NCBI GenBank assembly: GCA_937888595.1
Contig: CALARK010000012.1
Coordinates: forward strand, 1 to 64,000
Length of the DNA: 64,000 nucleotides
Direction: 5' to 3'
DNA from: an uncultured Sterolibacteriaceae bacterium
Lineage (GTDB): Bacteria > Pseudomonadota > Gammaproteobacteria > Burkholderiales > Rhodocyclaceae
The notes beneath the pieces are model-generated. The model ran no database searches. It was not told the DNA's origin and saw only the letters and a program-made list of their open reading frames with translations. Positions 10,926 through 19,561 of this stretch are shown here, one piece after another. The first letter of the stretch is position 1. Each line of letters opens with the position of its first letter. A program made the position numbers and the translations under genes.

Positions 10926-12131
10926 ATGACCCCCGCCGAGCGGCGCACGGGCGGCGTGCTCGCCGCCATTTTCGGCTTGCGCATGCTCGGGCTCTTCCTC
11001 GTGCTGCCGGTCTTTTCCGTGCTGGCGGCCGGCCTGCCGGGCGGCGACGATGTCATGCTGGTCGGCCTGGCGCTGGGCGCCTACGGCCTGACCCAGGCCT
11101 TCCTGCAAATCCCCTTCGGCCTCGCCTCCGACCGCTGGGGCCGCAAGCCGGTGATCGTGGCCGGCCTGCTGCTGTTCGCCGCCGGCAGCTTTCTCGCCGC
11201 TGCCGCACCGAACATCCACGTGATGATCATCGGCCGCGTGCTGCAGGGAGCCGGGGCCATTTCGGCCGCCATCACCGCCCTCGCCGCCGACCTCACGCGC
11301 GAACAGCACCGCACCAAGGTCATGGCGATGATCGGGGCCTCGATCGGCCTCGTCTTCGCCGCCTCGCTGGTCGTCGCCCCGCCGCTCGCCGCCGTGCTCG
11401 GGCTGTCCGGGTTGTTCATGCTGATCGGCATCCTGGCGCTTGGCGCCATCATCCTGCTGTTCACCGCCGTCCCCAATTCACAAGCGGATACGGCCAGTGC
11501 CGATCCGCGTGCGCCGACTTCCGAAAGGCACGAGCGCCCGCCCTTCTCCACCGTGCTGTTCGATGGCCGCCTTGCCAGACTGAATTTCGGCGTCTTCACG
11601 CTCCACCTGATGCAGACCGCGCTGTGGGTCGTCGTGCCGCTGTCGCTGGTCGCCAGCGGCCTCCCCGGCAGCAGCCACTGGAAAATCTACCTGCCGGCCG
11701 TCCTCCTGTCTTTTGCCGTGATGGTTCCGGCCATCATCGCCGCCGAGCGGCGCAGCAAGATCCGTCCCGTCTATGCCGGCGCGGTGGCCCTGCTGATCAT
11801 CGTCCAGGCGGGGCTCGCACTGTTCGGCGGCGGTCTCTGGGCTACCGGGTTCTGGTTGCTGCTGTTCTTCGTCGCCTTCAACATCCTGGAGGCACTGCAA
11901 CCCTCGCTGATCTCGCGCCTCGCCCCCGGCTCGGCCAAGGGTGCTGCACTCGGCATCTACAATACGACCCAGTCGATCGGCCTGTTCCTCGGCGGCGCCC
12001 TGGGCGGGTGGATCCTGAAGCATTACGGTGCGACGGCGGTGCATCTGGTGTGCGCCGGCATTGGCATAATCTGGCTTGCGCTGGCGACCCGCATCGCGGT
12101 CCCCGTGCCGAAAACGACGGCCACAACCTAG
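10926..12131 (+). CDS. MFS transporter, YajR-like
   Basis: Inner-membrane major facilitator permease with about 12 hydrophobic segments. The start MTPAERRTGG followed by RMLGLFLVLPVF, and the motif GLASDRWGRKPVIVAG between helices 2 and 3, match the YajR group of drug/proton antiporters; LQGAGAISAAITALAADLTRE is also typical. I chose the ATG at 10926 because it matches the usual YajR N-terminus; a GTG at 10902 is possible and neither has a clear ribosome site. The central cytoplasmic loop is charged and Pro-rich. ssb follows after 10 nt. Substrate unknown. Confidence 0.82.
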   Translation: MTPAERRTGGVLAAIFGLRMLGLFLVLPVFSVLAAGLPGGDDVMLVGLALGAYGLTQAFLQIPFGLASDRWGRKPVIVAGLLLFAAGSFLAAAAPNIHVMIIGRVLQGAGAISAAITALAADLTREQHRTKVMAMIGASIGLVFAASLVVAPPLAAVLGLSGLFMLIGILALGAIILLFTAVPNSQADTASADPRAPTSERHERPPFSTVLFDGRLARLNFGVFTLHLMQTALWVVVPLSLVASGLPGSSHWKIYLPAVLLSFAVMVPAIIAAERRSKIRPVYAGAVALLIIVQAGLALFGGGLWATGFWLLLFFVAFNILEALQPSLISRLAPGSAKGAALGIYNTTQSIGLFLGGALGGWILKHYGATAVHLVCAGIGIIWLALATRIAVPVPKTTATT

Positions 12132-12141
12132 GGAGGAAGAC

Positions 12142-12615
12142 ATGGCATCGGTCAACAAAGTGATTCTGGTGGGCAACCTCGGTGCGGACCCCGAGTCCCG
12201 CTACATGCCCAACGGCGATGCCGTGGTCAATATCCGCCTCGCCACGACGGAAAGCTGGAAGGACAAGGCCAGCGGCGAAAAGCGCGAGATGACCGAATGG
12301 CATCGCGTGGTGTTCTACCGCAAGCTCGCCGAAATCGCCGGCCAGTACCTCAAGAAGGGCTCGCAGGTCTATATCGAGGGCCGCATCCGCACGCGCAAAT
12401 GGCAGGGGCAGGACGGCCAGGACCGCTACACCACCGAGATCGAGGCACTGGAAATGCAGATGCTCGGCCGCCGCGAAGGCATGGGGCAATCCTACGAAGG
12501 CGGGTCACGCGACAACGGGGCGAGCCGTCCCGCCGCCCGCCCCGCAGCCCCATCCGCCGCCCCCATGAACAGCGGCGGTGGATTCGGCGATGTCGAGGAC
12601 GACATCCCGTTTTAA
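12142..12615 (+). CDS. ssb: Single-stranded DNA-binding protein
   Basis: Tetrameric ssDNA-binding protein for replication, repair and recombination. The 157-residue protein starts MASVNKVILVGNLGADPESRY, has the OB-fold core up to about residue 110 (TEWHRVVFYRKLAEIAGQYLKKGSQVYIEGRIRTRKW), a Pro/Ala/Gly-rich linker, and the acidic tip DVEDDIPF that recruits partners. AGGGAGG at 12130-12136 precedes the ATG. Probably co-transcribed with the MFS gene. Confidence 0.97.
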   Translation: MASVNKVILVGNLGADPESRYMPNGDAVVNIRLATTESWKDKASGEKREMTEWHRVVFYRKLAEIAGQYLKKGSQVYIEGRIRTRKWQGQDGQDRYTTEIEALEMQMLGRREGMGQSYEGGSRDNGASRPAARPAAPSAAPMNSGGGFGDVEDDIPF

Positions 12616-12636
12616 CGGCCTGCGCAGGTCGCCCGC

Positions 12637-14322
12637 TCAGGCGGCCGAACGCATTTCCGCCAGCCCCAGACGGTTCACCCCGCCGACGATCGCCTTGATC
12701 GAGGCCGTGACGATGTTCGCGTCCATGCCCACGCCGTAGCGTTCCGCGCTGTCGCCGTGGCGGGCCAGTTCGAGGAAGGCGCAGGCCACGGCTTCCCCGG
12801 CATCACCGCTCGGGCTCGTCGCGCGTTCCTCGTAGCTCCGTACCTGCACGTCGATGCCGATACCGCGCAAGGCATGCACGGTGGCATCGATGGGGCCGTT
12901 GCCCTCACCGGTCAGCAAATGCGGCACGCCGTTCACCTCAACGGCGAGGCGGATGCCCTGCGCCTTGCCGTGCTCGAAGAGATGGTGCTCGACGTAGCGC
13001 ACCGGGGCGGCGGCTTCGAGATAGGTGCGCGCGAACAGGGCCCAGATGTCGGCGGCGCTCATCTCGCCGCCGTGGGCGTCGGTGTGACGCTGCACCTCGG
13101 CCGAGAACTCGACCTGCAGGCGGCGCGGCATGACGATGCCGTAGCAGGTTTCGAGCAAATGGGCGATGCCGCCCTTGCCCGACTGGCTGTTCACGCGGAT
13201 CACCGAATCGTAGCTGCGGCCGACGTCGCGAGGGTCGATGGGGAGATAGGGCATATTCCATATCGCGTCGGGACGCTGCACCGCGAAGCCCTTCTTGATG
13301 GCGTCCTGGTGCGAACCTGAGAAGGCGGTGAACACGAGGTCGCCGACGTAGGGATGGCGCGGGTGGATCGGCAACTGGGTGCAATGCTCGGCGGTACGCG
13401 CGACGGCGTTGATGTCCGAGAAGTCGAGGCCCGGCGCGACACCCTGCGTGTAGAGGTTGAGCGCGAGCGTGACGATATCGACGTTGCCGGTACGCTCGCC
13501 GTTGCCGAACAGGCAGCCCTCGACGCGATCGGCGCCGGCCATGAGGCCGAGTTCGGCAGCGGCCACCGCCGTACCACGGTCGTTGTGCGGATGGAGGCTC
13601 AGGACGACGCTGTCGCGGCGTGCGAGGTTGCGGTGCATCCACTCGATCTGGTCGGCGTAGACGTTGGGTGTGGCGACCTCGACCGTGGCCGGAAGGTTGA
13701 GGATGACCTTGTTGTCGGGCGTGGCGCCCCATTCGGCGGTCACGGCGTCGCAAACCTCCTTGACGAAATCGAGTTCCGTGGCGGTGAAGGTCTCGGGGCT
13801 GTATTCGAGGACGAATTCCGTCTCGGGCTGCGCGGCGGCGAGCTCCTTGATGAGGCGCACCGCATTGACGGCCATCGCGACCACTTCGGGCCGGCTCATG
13901 CCGAAGACGGTTTCGCGGAAGACCGGCGAGGTGGCGTTGTATACGTGGATGATCGCGCGCTTCGCGCCACGCACGGACTCCATGGTGCGGCGAATGAGAT
14001 GTTCGCGTGCTTGCGTCAATACTTCGATGGTCACGTCGTCGGGAACGTGGCCGCCCTCGACGAGCGTGCGCACGAAGTCGAAGTCGGTCTGCGAGGCCGA
14101 AGGGAAGGCGACCTCGATCTCCTTGAAGCCGATGGCGCAGAGCGTCTTGAACATGCGCATCTTCTTCTCGCCGCTCATCGGTTCGAAGAGCGCCTGGTTG
14201 CCGTCGCGCAGGTCGGTGCTCATCCAGATCGGCGCGCGGTCGATGACGCGGCCGGGCCACTGGCGGTCAGGGAGATCGACCGGGGGGAAGGCGCGGTATT
14301 TGGCGGCGGGATTGGTCAACAT
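12637..14322 (-). CDS. leuA: 2-isopropylmalate synthase, long (type 2) form
   Basis: First committed enzyme of leucine synthesis, condensing 2-oxoisovalerate with acetyl-CoA. The 561-residue protein has the HMGL-like catalytic domain with STDLRDGNQALFEPM near residues 35-49 and the metal site HPHNDRGTAVAAAELG near residues 240-255. A C-terminal LeuA regulatory domain starts at about residue 430 and is expected to bind leucine. This N-terminal type (YRAFPPVDLPDRQWP) belongs to the actinobacterial/betaproteobacterial class. It is divergent from an Lrp-type regulator, with a dyad between them. Confidence 0.95.
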   Translation of the reverse strand: MLTNPAAKYRAFPPVDLPDRQWPGRVIDRAPIWMSTDLRDGNQALFEPMSGEKKMRMFKTLCAIGFKEIEVAFPSASQTDFDFVRTLVEGGHVPDDVTIEVLTQAREHLIRRTMESVRGAKRAIIHVYNATSPVFRETVFGMSRPEVVAMAVNAVRLIKELAAAQPETEFVLEYSPETFTATELDFVKEVCDAVTAEWGATPDNKVILNLPATVEVATPNVYADQIEWMHRNLARRDSVVLSLHPHNDRGTAVAAAELGLMAGADRVEGCLFGNGERTGNVDIVTLALNLYTQGVAPGLDFSDINAVARTAEHCTQLPIHPRHPYVGDLVFTAFSGSHQDAIKKGFAVQRPDAIWNMPYLPIDPRDVGRSYDSVIRVNSQSGKGGIAHLLETCYGIVMPRRLQVEFSAEVQRHTDAHGGEMSAADIWALFARTYLEAAAPVRYVEHHLFEHGKAQGIRLAVEVNGVPHLLTGEGNGPIDATVHALRGIGIDVQVRSYEERATSPSGDAGEAVACAFLELARHGDSAERYGVGMDANIVTASIKAIVGGVNRLGLAEMRSAA

Positions 14323-14413
14323 GGCGGCTCTCCTGAATTGCGTTTCGATGGCGCAATCTTAGGAAATATCGCTTGGCAGGTGCTTGCGTTTCGTGGCTAG
14401 GTTGAATTACATT

Positions 14414-14430
14414 GAGCAATAATGTTGCTC
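14414..14430. promoter_or_regulatory. Dyad operator candidate for the Lrp-type regulator
   Basis: GAGCAA-TAATG-TTGCTC inverted repeat in an AT-rich stretch, 26 nt before the regulator start and about 92 nt from the leuA start. Its position suits autoregulation and control of leuA by the Lrp/AsnC protein. Confidence 0.5.
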
Positions 14431-14455
14431 ATAATGACAAAATTAAGGAATTATT

Positions 14456-14923
14456 ATGAACATCGACCGCTACGACCGGCAGATTCTTCAGGTATTGCAG
14501 GAAGATGGCCGCATCAGCAACCAGGAGCTGGCCGAGCGCATCGGCCTGTCGCCTTCGCCCTGTCTGCGCCGTGTGCGCGCGCTGGAAGAGGCCGGCATCA
14601 TCGCCGGCTACCGCGCCCTCCTCGACGCGAAGAAGCTCGGGCTGACGCTCATGGCCCTGATCCAAATCTCGATGGACCGCCACACCCCGGACCGTTTCGA
14701 GAACTTCGAGTCGGAGATCGGCGCCATTCCCGAGATCGTCGAGTGCCTGCTGATCACCGGCCAGGATGCCGACTACCAGTTGAAGGCCGTGGTCCGCGAC
14801 ATGGATGCCTATCAGGAACTGCTGCTGAACCGCATCACGCGCATTCCCGGCGTAACCGGGGTACATTCGAGCTTCGTGCTGCGACGCGTCGTGGACCGGA
14901 CGGTCCTGCCGGTCGGGCAGTGA
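14456..14923 (+). CDS. Lrp/AsnC family transcriptional regulator
   Basis: 155-residue feast/famine regulator. The N-terminal helix-turn-helix (DRQILQVLQEDGRISNQELA, then RIGLSPSPCLRRVRALEEAGII) is followed by the RAM ligand domain with MDAYQELLLNRITRIPGV. ATG at 14456 with AAGGA 10 nt upstream. Placement divergent from leuA suggests leucine-responsive control, but regulators with this arrangement can sense other amino acids. Confidence 0.9.
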   Translation: MNIDRYDRQILQVLQEDGRISNQELAERIGLSPSPCLRRVRALEEAGIIAGYRALLDAKKLGLTLMALIQISMDRHTPDRFENFESEIGAIPEIVECLLITGQDADYQLKAVVRDMDAYQELLLNRITRIPGVTGVHSSFVLRRVVDRTVLPVGQ

Positions 14924-15007
14924 GCAAGTGCGACAATGTGTCGCAGACCGATCCATCATCACAGGCTTATATTGCAGAGCATCATCAATCGCACCAAGGA
15001 GCACACC

Positions 15008-15640
15008 ATGGATCGACGCGAAGCCCTCAAATACACGCTGGTCGCCGGCATCGGCCTGGCCGGCGCCACACGTGGCGCGCAGGCAGCACAATGCGAAGGC
15101 GACGGCACCCCCCTGCAGTTCGTGCCGAAAATCGCCCCCGACGCCAAGGCCAACGAGAACGATATCGAGAAATATCCGAAGTGCCCCTACTGCGGCATGG
15201 ACCGGAAGAAGTTCCATCACTCGCGCATGCTGATCCAGTACAGCGACGATCTCGCCGACGGCACCTGCTCGCTGCACTGCGCGGCGATCAGTCTGTCGCT
15301 CAACGTGGACCGCGATCCGAAGGCCCTGTGGGTCGGCGACAACGCCGCGGCCGGCGAATCCAAGCCGCTGGTCGACGTCGACCAGGCGACCTTCCTCGTC
15401 GGCAGCAAGATCCCGGGCGTGATGACCGCGAACAGCAAGGTCGCCTACGGCACGGAAGAGGCCGCCAAGGCCGCGCAGGCCGCCAACGGTGGCGAACTGG
15501 TCAAGTTCGACCAGGCGCTGCTGGCCGCCTACGTCGACATGTCGAAGGACGTCGCACGCATCCGCAAGAACCGCGCCGAACGCCGACGCAAGATGATGGA
15601 GCAGCAGGGCAAGCCGATGAGCATGGAGCACAAGCACTGA
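15008..15640 (+). CDS. NosL-domain protein with Tat-like signal
   Basis: 210 residues. The N-terminus MDRREALKYTLVAGIGLAGA has a twin arginine and hydrophobic stretch like a Tat leader, so export of a folded protein is likely. The mature part has the NosL pattern CPYCGMDRKKFHHSRMLIQY near residues 58-77 followed by GTCSLHC, potential copper ligands. The C-terminus is basic and ends in MSMEHKH. ATG at 15008 after AAGGAG. The next gene, a conventional NosL, overlaps its stop by 4 nt (ATGA). NosL proteins deliver copper to nitrous-oxide reductase, but nosZ is not in this window, so the role is open. Confidence 0.8.
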   Translation: MDRREALKYTLVAGIGLAGATRGAQAAQCEGDGTPLQFVPKIAPDAKANENDIEKYPKCPYCGMDRKKFHHSRMLIQYSDDLADGTCSLHCAAISLSLNVDRDPKALWVGDNAAAGESKPLVDVDQATFLVGSKIPGVMTANSKVAYGTEEAAKAAQAANGGELVKFDQALLAAYVDMSKDVARIRKNRAERRRKMMEQQGKPMSMEHKH

Positions 15641-16164
15641 TGCTGCCGATGGCGCTGCGGCTGTTCCTGGCCGCACTGCTGTCCGCCTGGGTGGGGTTGG
15701 CCGCCGCCCAGGCGCCGCAAGCCTTCGCCAAGCCGCCGCTGCAGTCGGACGTGCCGAAGCCCGGGCCGAAGGATCTGTGCCCGGTCTGCGGCATGCTCGT
15801 CGCGAAGTATCCGCACTGGGTGGCGACCATCGTTTACAAGGATGGTCACGCACACCACTTCGACGGTGCCAAGGACATGTTCAAGTTCTGGTTTGATCCG
15901 CCGAAATACGCCACCGGCCACAGCCGCGCACAGATGGCCCGCATCGTCGTGACCGACTACTACAACCTGCAGCCGATCGACGCGAAGACCGCGCTGTTTG
16001 TGACCGGATCGGACGTGCTCGGCCCGATGGGCCACGAGTTGGTGCCGCTCGCCAGCGTGGCGGATGCGGAAGACTACCTGAAGGAGCACAAGGGCAAGCG
16101 CATCCTGCGCTTCGACGAAGTGACCCGGGACCTGCCCCTGCAGCTCGACGCCGGCAAGTTCTGA
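15640..16164 (+). CDS. nosL: NosL family copper-binding protein
   Basis: 174 residues with an N-terminal signal peptide (LRLFLAALLSAWVGLAAA). The core DLCPVCGMLVAKYPHW near residues 45-60 carries the conserved Cys and Met that bind Cu(I), and YKDGHAHHFDGAKDMFKFW is the usual NosL partner motif. No lipobox was seen, unlike many NosL lipoproteins. It overlaps the upstream NosL-domain gene by 4 nt, so the pair is one translation unit. Confidence 0.88.
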   Translation: MLPMALRLFLAALLSAWVGLAAAQAPQAFAKPPLQSDVPKPGPKDLCPVCGMLVAKYPHWVATIVYKDGHAHHFDGAKDMFKFWFDPPKYATGHSRAQMARIVVTDYYNLQPIDAKTALFVTGSDVLGPMGHELVPLASVADAEDYLKEHKGKRILRFDEVTRDLPLQLDAGKF

Positions 16165-16204
16165 CGCCGTTTCGCGGGTCGCTCATTTGAGTTACCCTGC
16201 GCCC

Positions 16205-17476
16205 GTGACATCCCGCCCTGAACTCCTCGCCCCCGCCGGCAGCCTGAAGATGGCGCAGGCCGCGTTCGACTACGGCGCGAACGCCATCTATTGCGGCCAG
16301 CCGCGCTACAGCCTGCGCGTGCGCAACAACGAATTCGGCGATCCCGGCAAGCTGGAAACCGCCATCGGCCTCGCCCATGCGCGCGGCGGTCAATGCTACG
16401 TCGTTAACAACATCGTCCCCCACAACGCCAAGCTCGCGACCTACCTCGCCGACATGGCCCCCGTGGTCGCCATGCGGCCCGACGCACTGATCATGGCCGA
16501 TCCCGGCCTGATGCTGATGATCCGCGAAACCTGGCCGGAAATGCCGATCCACCTTTCCGTGCAGGCCAACACGCTCAATCATGCGGCCGTGCGTTTCTGG
16601 CAGTCGGTCGGCGTCTCGCGCGTGATCCTCTCGCGTGAACTGTCGCTGGACGACATCGCCGAGATCCGCCAGCGCTGCCCCGACATGGAGCTCGAAGTGT
16701 TCGTGCATGGCGCGCTGTGCGTGGCCTATTCGGGCCGCTGCCTGCTGTCGGGCTACTTCAACCATCGCGACCCGAACCAGGGGACCTGCACGAATGCCTG
16801 CCGCTGGTCCTACGACGCGAAGCCGGCCGCAGCGGATGCGACGGGCGACGTGGTGCTCATCGAGGAAGCGACGCGTCCGGGCGAACTGATGCCGATGGAG
16901 GAGGACGAGCACGGCACCTACATCCTCAACTCGAAGGACCTGCGCGCCATCGAATACATCGACCGGCTGGTCGCTATCGGGGTCGACTCGCTGAAGATCG
17001 AGGGCCGCACCAAGTCGGCCTATTACGTGGCGCGCACCTGCCAGGCCTACCGGCAGGCGATCGACGATGCGCTGGCCGGGCGGGCCTTCGATGCCGGGCT
17101 GGTCGCGCGGCTCGACGACCTCGCGAGCCGCGGCTACACGGCCGGCTTCTACGAACGCCATCCCGACCGCGAGTACCAGAACTACCTCAGCGGCTTGTCG
17201 CAGATGGGCGCCAGCCAGTACGTCGGCGACGTGACCGGCTACGTGGATGGGCTGGCGGAAATCGACGTCAAGAACCGCTTCGCCGTCGGTGATCGGCTGG
17301 AGATCATCCACCCGGCCGGCAATGCGGTCGTCGCAGTGGAGCGGATGGAGAAAGTCGGCGCCAACGGGACGGCGTCAGCGGCGGACGTCGCGCCGGGCAA
17401 CGGGCACCTGGTGCGCATCCCGCTGCCGCCGGGCAAGGAAGGTGCCTTCCTCGCCCGTTTGGATCGCCCCGGCTAA
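16205..17476 (+). CDS. trhP: U32 peptidase family protein, TrhP/YegQ type
   Basis: Probable tRNA 5-hydroxyuridine synthase component acting at wobble U34; the older name is collagenase-like U32 peptidase. It starts TSRPELLAPAGSLKMAQAAFDYGANAIYCGQPRYSLR and has the U32 signature EVFVHGALCVAYSGRCLLS near residues 163-181. Cysteines in GTCTNACRW complete the likely cluster set, and KIEGRTKSAYYVA follows. I prefer GTG at 16205; TTG at 16187 would add six residues. Residues about 383-390 (KVGANGTA) come from a dispersed-repeat copy in the C-terminal beta-barrel, where I recall a shorter loop in E. coli YegQ. Confidence 0.88.
   Translation: MTSRPELLAPAGSLKMAQAAFDYGANAIYCGQPRYSLRVRNNEFGDPGKLETAIGLAHARGGQCYVVNNIVPHNAKLATYLADMAPVVAMRPDALIMADPGLMLMIRETWPEMPIHLSVQANTLNHAAVRFWQSVGVSRVILSRELSLDDIAEIRQRCPDMELEVFVHGALCVAYSGRCLLSGYFNHRDPNQGTCTNACRWSYDAKPAAADATGDVVLIEEATRPGELMPMEEDEHGTYILNSKDLRAIEYIDRLVAIGVDSLKIEGRTKSAYYVARTCQAYRQAIDDALAGRAFDAGLVARLDDLASRGYTAGFYERHPDREYQNYLSGLSQMGASQYVGDVTGYVDGLAEIDVKNRFAVGDRLEIIHPAGNAVVAVERMEKVGANGTASAADVAPGNGHLVRIPLPPGKEGAFLARLDRPG
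17351..17373 (+). repeat. Dispersed 24-nt repeat, copy 5 (inside trhP)
   Basis: Two changes from consensus. Encodes KVGANGTA in frame. It lies on the plus strand because the gene does, so it is again in sense orientation. Confidence 0.85.
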
Positions 17477-17548
17477 TTTACGCGCAGCGCCAAAAAGTCA
17501 CCCCTTCCCGGGAAGGGGGCTGGGGGATGGGGGCAATCAATTGCCGAA

Positions 17549-17597
17549 GGCGAGACGGACGAAGCGGCGATCAAATCGCCGCTTCGTCCGTCTCGCC
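17549..17597 (-). terminator. Perfect 23-bp hairpin spanning the glnB stop codon
   Basis: Positions 17549-17571 are an exact reverse complement of 17575-17597, with a 3-nt loop at 17572-17574. The right arm is the last eight codons of glnB and the left arm is its 3' UTR. No T-run follows, so it may be an mRNA stabiliser or rho-linked terminator rather than a classic intrinsic one. Confidence 0.7.
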
Positions 17598-17909
17598 GGT
17601 GCGGATGCGCACGATCTGCTCGACCGGCATGACGAAGATCTTGCCGTCGCCGATCTTGCCGGTGCGCGCGGCCTTGATGATCGCCTCGATGGCAGTCTCG
17701 ACGACGTTCTCCGCGACGACCAGCTCGATCTTGATCTTCGGCAGGAAGTCGACGACGTACTCGGCGCCGCGGTAGAGCTCGGTGTGGCCCTTCTGGCGAC
17801 CGAAGCCCTTGACCTCGGTGACGGTCAGGCCGGTGACGCCGACCTCGGAGAGCGCCTCGCGCACCTCGTCGAGCTTGAAGGGCTTGATGATGGCTTCGAT
17901 CTTTTTCAT
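17571..17909 (-). CDS. glnB: Nitrogen regulatory protein PII
   Basis: Trimeric signal protein sensing 2-oxoglutarate and ATP/ADP. The 112-residue sequence begins MKKIEAIIKPFKLDEVREAL, has the uridylylated T-loop tyrosine in GRQKGHTELYRGAEYVVDFLPK (Tyr near residue 51), and the C-terminal KIGDGKIFVMPVEQIVRIRTGE. Whether GlnB or GlnK cannot be decided from sequence; no amtB is adjacent. It lies 16 nt after nadE, an arrangement seen in betaproteobacteria. The last codons form half of a perfect hairpin. Confidence 0.95.
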   Translation of the reverse strand: MKKIEAIIKPFKLDEVREALSEVGVTGLTVTEVKGFGRQKGHTELYRGAEYVVDFLPKIKIELVVAENVVETAIEAIIKAARTGKIGDGKIFVMPVEQIVRIRTGETDEAAI

Positions 17910-17925
17910 GCGGTAACTCCTCGGT

Positions 17926-19560
17926 TCAATTCCACTCGTCCGGATAGCGGGATGTTATCGGATAGCGCCAATCCTTGCCGAAGGCGCGCCGGCTGATGCG
18001 GATACCCGGCGGCGCCTGGCGGCGTTTGTACTCGTTGCGCTTGAGCAGGGTGACGACACGCTTCACGTCGGCTGCCGGCAGGCCGGAAGCGACGATCTCC
18101 TTCGGGCTTTCGTCGCGTTCCATGTAGGCGGCGATGATCGCATCGAGCACCTCGTAGGGCGGCAGCGAATCCTGGTCCGTTTGCCCCGGCTTCAGTTCGG
18201 CCGAGGGCGCACGCGTGATGATGTTCTCCGGGATCACGTCCGACAGCGTGTTCCGGTAGCGCGCCAGCCGGTAGACGAAGGTCTTGAAGACATCCTTGAT
18301 CACCGCGAAGCCGCCCGCCATGTCGCCGTAGAGCGTCGCGTAGCCGACTGCCATCTCGCTCTTGTTGCCGGTGGTCAGGACCAGCCGGCCGGTGCGGTTG
18401 GACAGCGCCATCAATATCAATCCCCGGATTCTCGCCTGCAGGTTCTCGTCGGTGGTATCCCATTCGGGCTTCGGCCCGAGCCGGTCGAAAGTCGGCGCCA
18501 GCAGGACGGCGAACTGCACCATCGCGTCTGCTATCGGAATCTCGTCGTACTGCACCCCGAGACGGCGGATCATTTCGCGCGAATCGTCGAGGCTCATCTG
18601 CGCCGTCCAGGGCGAAGGCATCATCACCGCGCGCACCTTGTCGGCGCCGAGCGCATCGACGGCGACGGCCAGCGTCAGCGCCGAGTCGATGCCGCCCGAC
18701 AGGCCGATGATCGCGCCGGGAAAGCCGTTCTTGCCGAGGTAGTCGCGCACGCCGAGCACGAGCGCTTCATAGACCATCGCCTCGGCGGATTGCTCCGCCG
18801 CCTGCCCGCCCGGCAGGATATGGCTGTCGCGGACCTCGACGAGCGTCACGGCCTCGCCGAAGGCGGGCAGCTGGTGCGTCAGCCGGCCGGCGGCATCGAG
18901 CGCGAACGAGCCACCGTCGAACACCAGTTCGTCCTGGCCGCCGACCATGTTGCAATAGAGCGCCGGAATGCCGTTCTCCCCGACGCGCTGCCGCAGCGTG
19001 GCATGGCGGGTCGCCTGCTTGCCCATGTGGAAGGGCGAGGCGTTGAGCACCAGCAGCACCTCGGCACCGGCATCGCGGGCCGCCGCTGCCGGCGCCGGCT
19101 CCCAGACGTCCGCGCAGATATTCACGCCGCAGCGCACGCCATTGACCTCGAAGATGCCGGCCTGCGTGCCCGGCCGGAAATAGCGTGCCTCGTCGAAGAC
19201 CTCGTAGGTCGGCAGGCGATGCTTGCGATAGGTCGTCTCGATGCATCCGCCGCGCAGCAGCGAGGCAGCGTTGTGGCGGGCGCCCTCGTGCATTTCGGGA
19301 TGGCCGACGATCGCCGGCAGCGGCAGCCGTCCGAGTTGCTGGGCCAGTGCCGACAATTCGCGCTCGCAGGCGCGGTAGAAATCGGGACGCAGCAGCAGGT
19401 CTTCCGGGGGATAGCCGCACAGCGCCAGTTCGGGCGTCAGCAACAGGTCGGCGCCGAGCGCCTGCGCTTCGCGTGCCGCGGCGAGGATGCGTTCGGCATT
19501 GCCGGCAACGTCGCCGACGGTGCAGTCGATCTGCGCCAGCGCGACTTTCAGGCCGGCCAT
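17926..19560 (-). CDS. nadE: Glutamine-dependent NAD+ synthetase
   Basis: Final step of NAD synthesis with a built-in glutaminase. The N-terminal nitrilase-type amidase has the catalytic Glu in LLTPELALCGYPPEDLLL, Lys in YRKHRLPTYEVFDEARYF, and Cys in GVNICADVWEP. The C-terminal NAD synthetase domain has SGGIDSALTLAVAVDALG near residues 285-302 and TGNKSEMAVGYATLYGDMAGG. At 544 residues it has full length. Residues about 351-358 (AVLLAPTF), just before the conserved ENLQARIRG, overlap a dispersed-repeat copy in the reverse orientation. ATG at 19560. Confidence 0.96.
   Translation of the reverse strand: MAGLKVALAQIDCTVGDVAGNAERILAAAREAQALGADLLLTPELALCGYPPEDLLLRPDFYRACERELSALAQQLGRLPLPAIVGHPEMHEGARHNAASLLRGGCIETTYRKHRLPTYEVFDEARYFRPGTQAGIFEVNGVRCGVNICADVWEPAPAAAARDAGAEVLLVLNASPFHMGKQATRHATLRQRVGENGIPALYCNMVGGQDELVFDGGSFALDAAGRLTHQLPAFGEAVTLVEVRDSHILPGGQAAEQSAEAMVYEALVLGVRDYLGKNGFPGAIIGLSGGIDSALTLAVAVDALGADKVRAVMMPSPWTAQMSLDDSREMIRRLGVQYDEIPIADAMVQFAVLLAPTFDRLGPKPEWDTTDENLQARIRGLILMALSNRTGRLVLTTGNKSEMAVGYATLYGDMAGGFAVIKDVFKTFVYRLARYRNTLSDVIPENIITRAPSAELKPGQTDQDSLPPYEVLDAIIAAYMERDESPKEIVASGLPAADVKRVVTLLKRNEYKRRQAPPGIRISRRAFGKDWRYPITSRYPDEWN
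18488..18510 (+). repeat. Dispersed 24-nt repeat, copy 6 (inside nadE, antisense)
   Basis: About three changes from consensus. This is the only copy that is antisense to its gene. It reads as AVLLAPTF in nadE. NadE proteins often have a Leu-Ala-Pro-x-Phe-like stretch here, so convergence cannot be excluded. Confidence 0.55.
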
Positions 19561-19561
19561 G

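Noticed and set aside
11495..11525. GTGCGCCGACTT in the MFS gene as a repeat copy
   Set aside because: Only the right third matches; the left part has no similarity, so it is chance or fully decayed.
15008..16164. Reading the NosL pair as proof of nitrous-oxide reduction
   Set aside because: nosZ and the other nos genes are not in this window, and NosL domains occur in other copper contexts.
17496..17530. CCCTTCCCGGGAAGGG palindrome as a terminator of trhP
   Set aside because: It is followed by G-runs, not T, and I saw no second copy in the window; it may belong to another repeat class, but there is not enough evidence.
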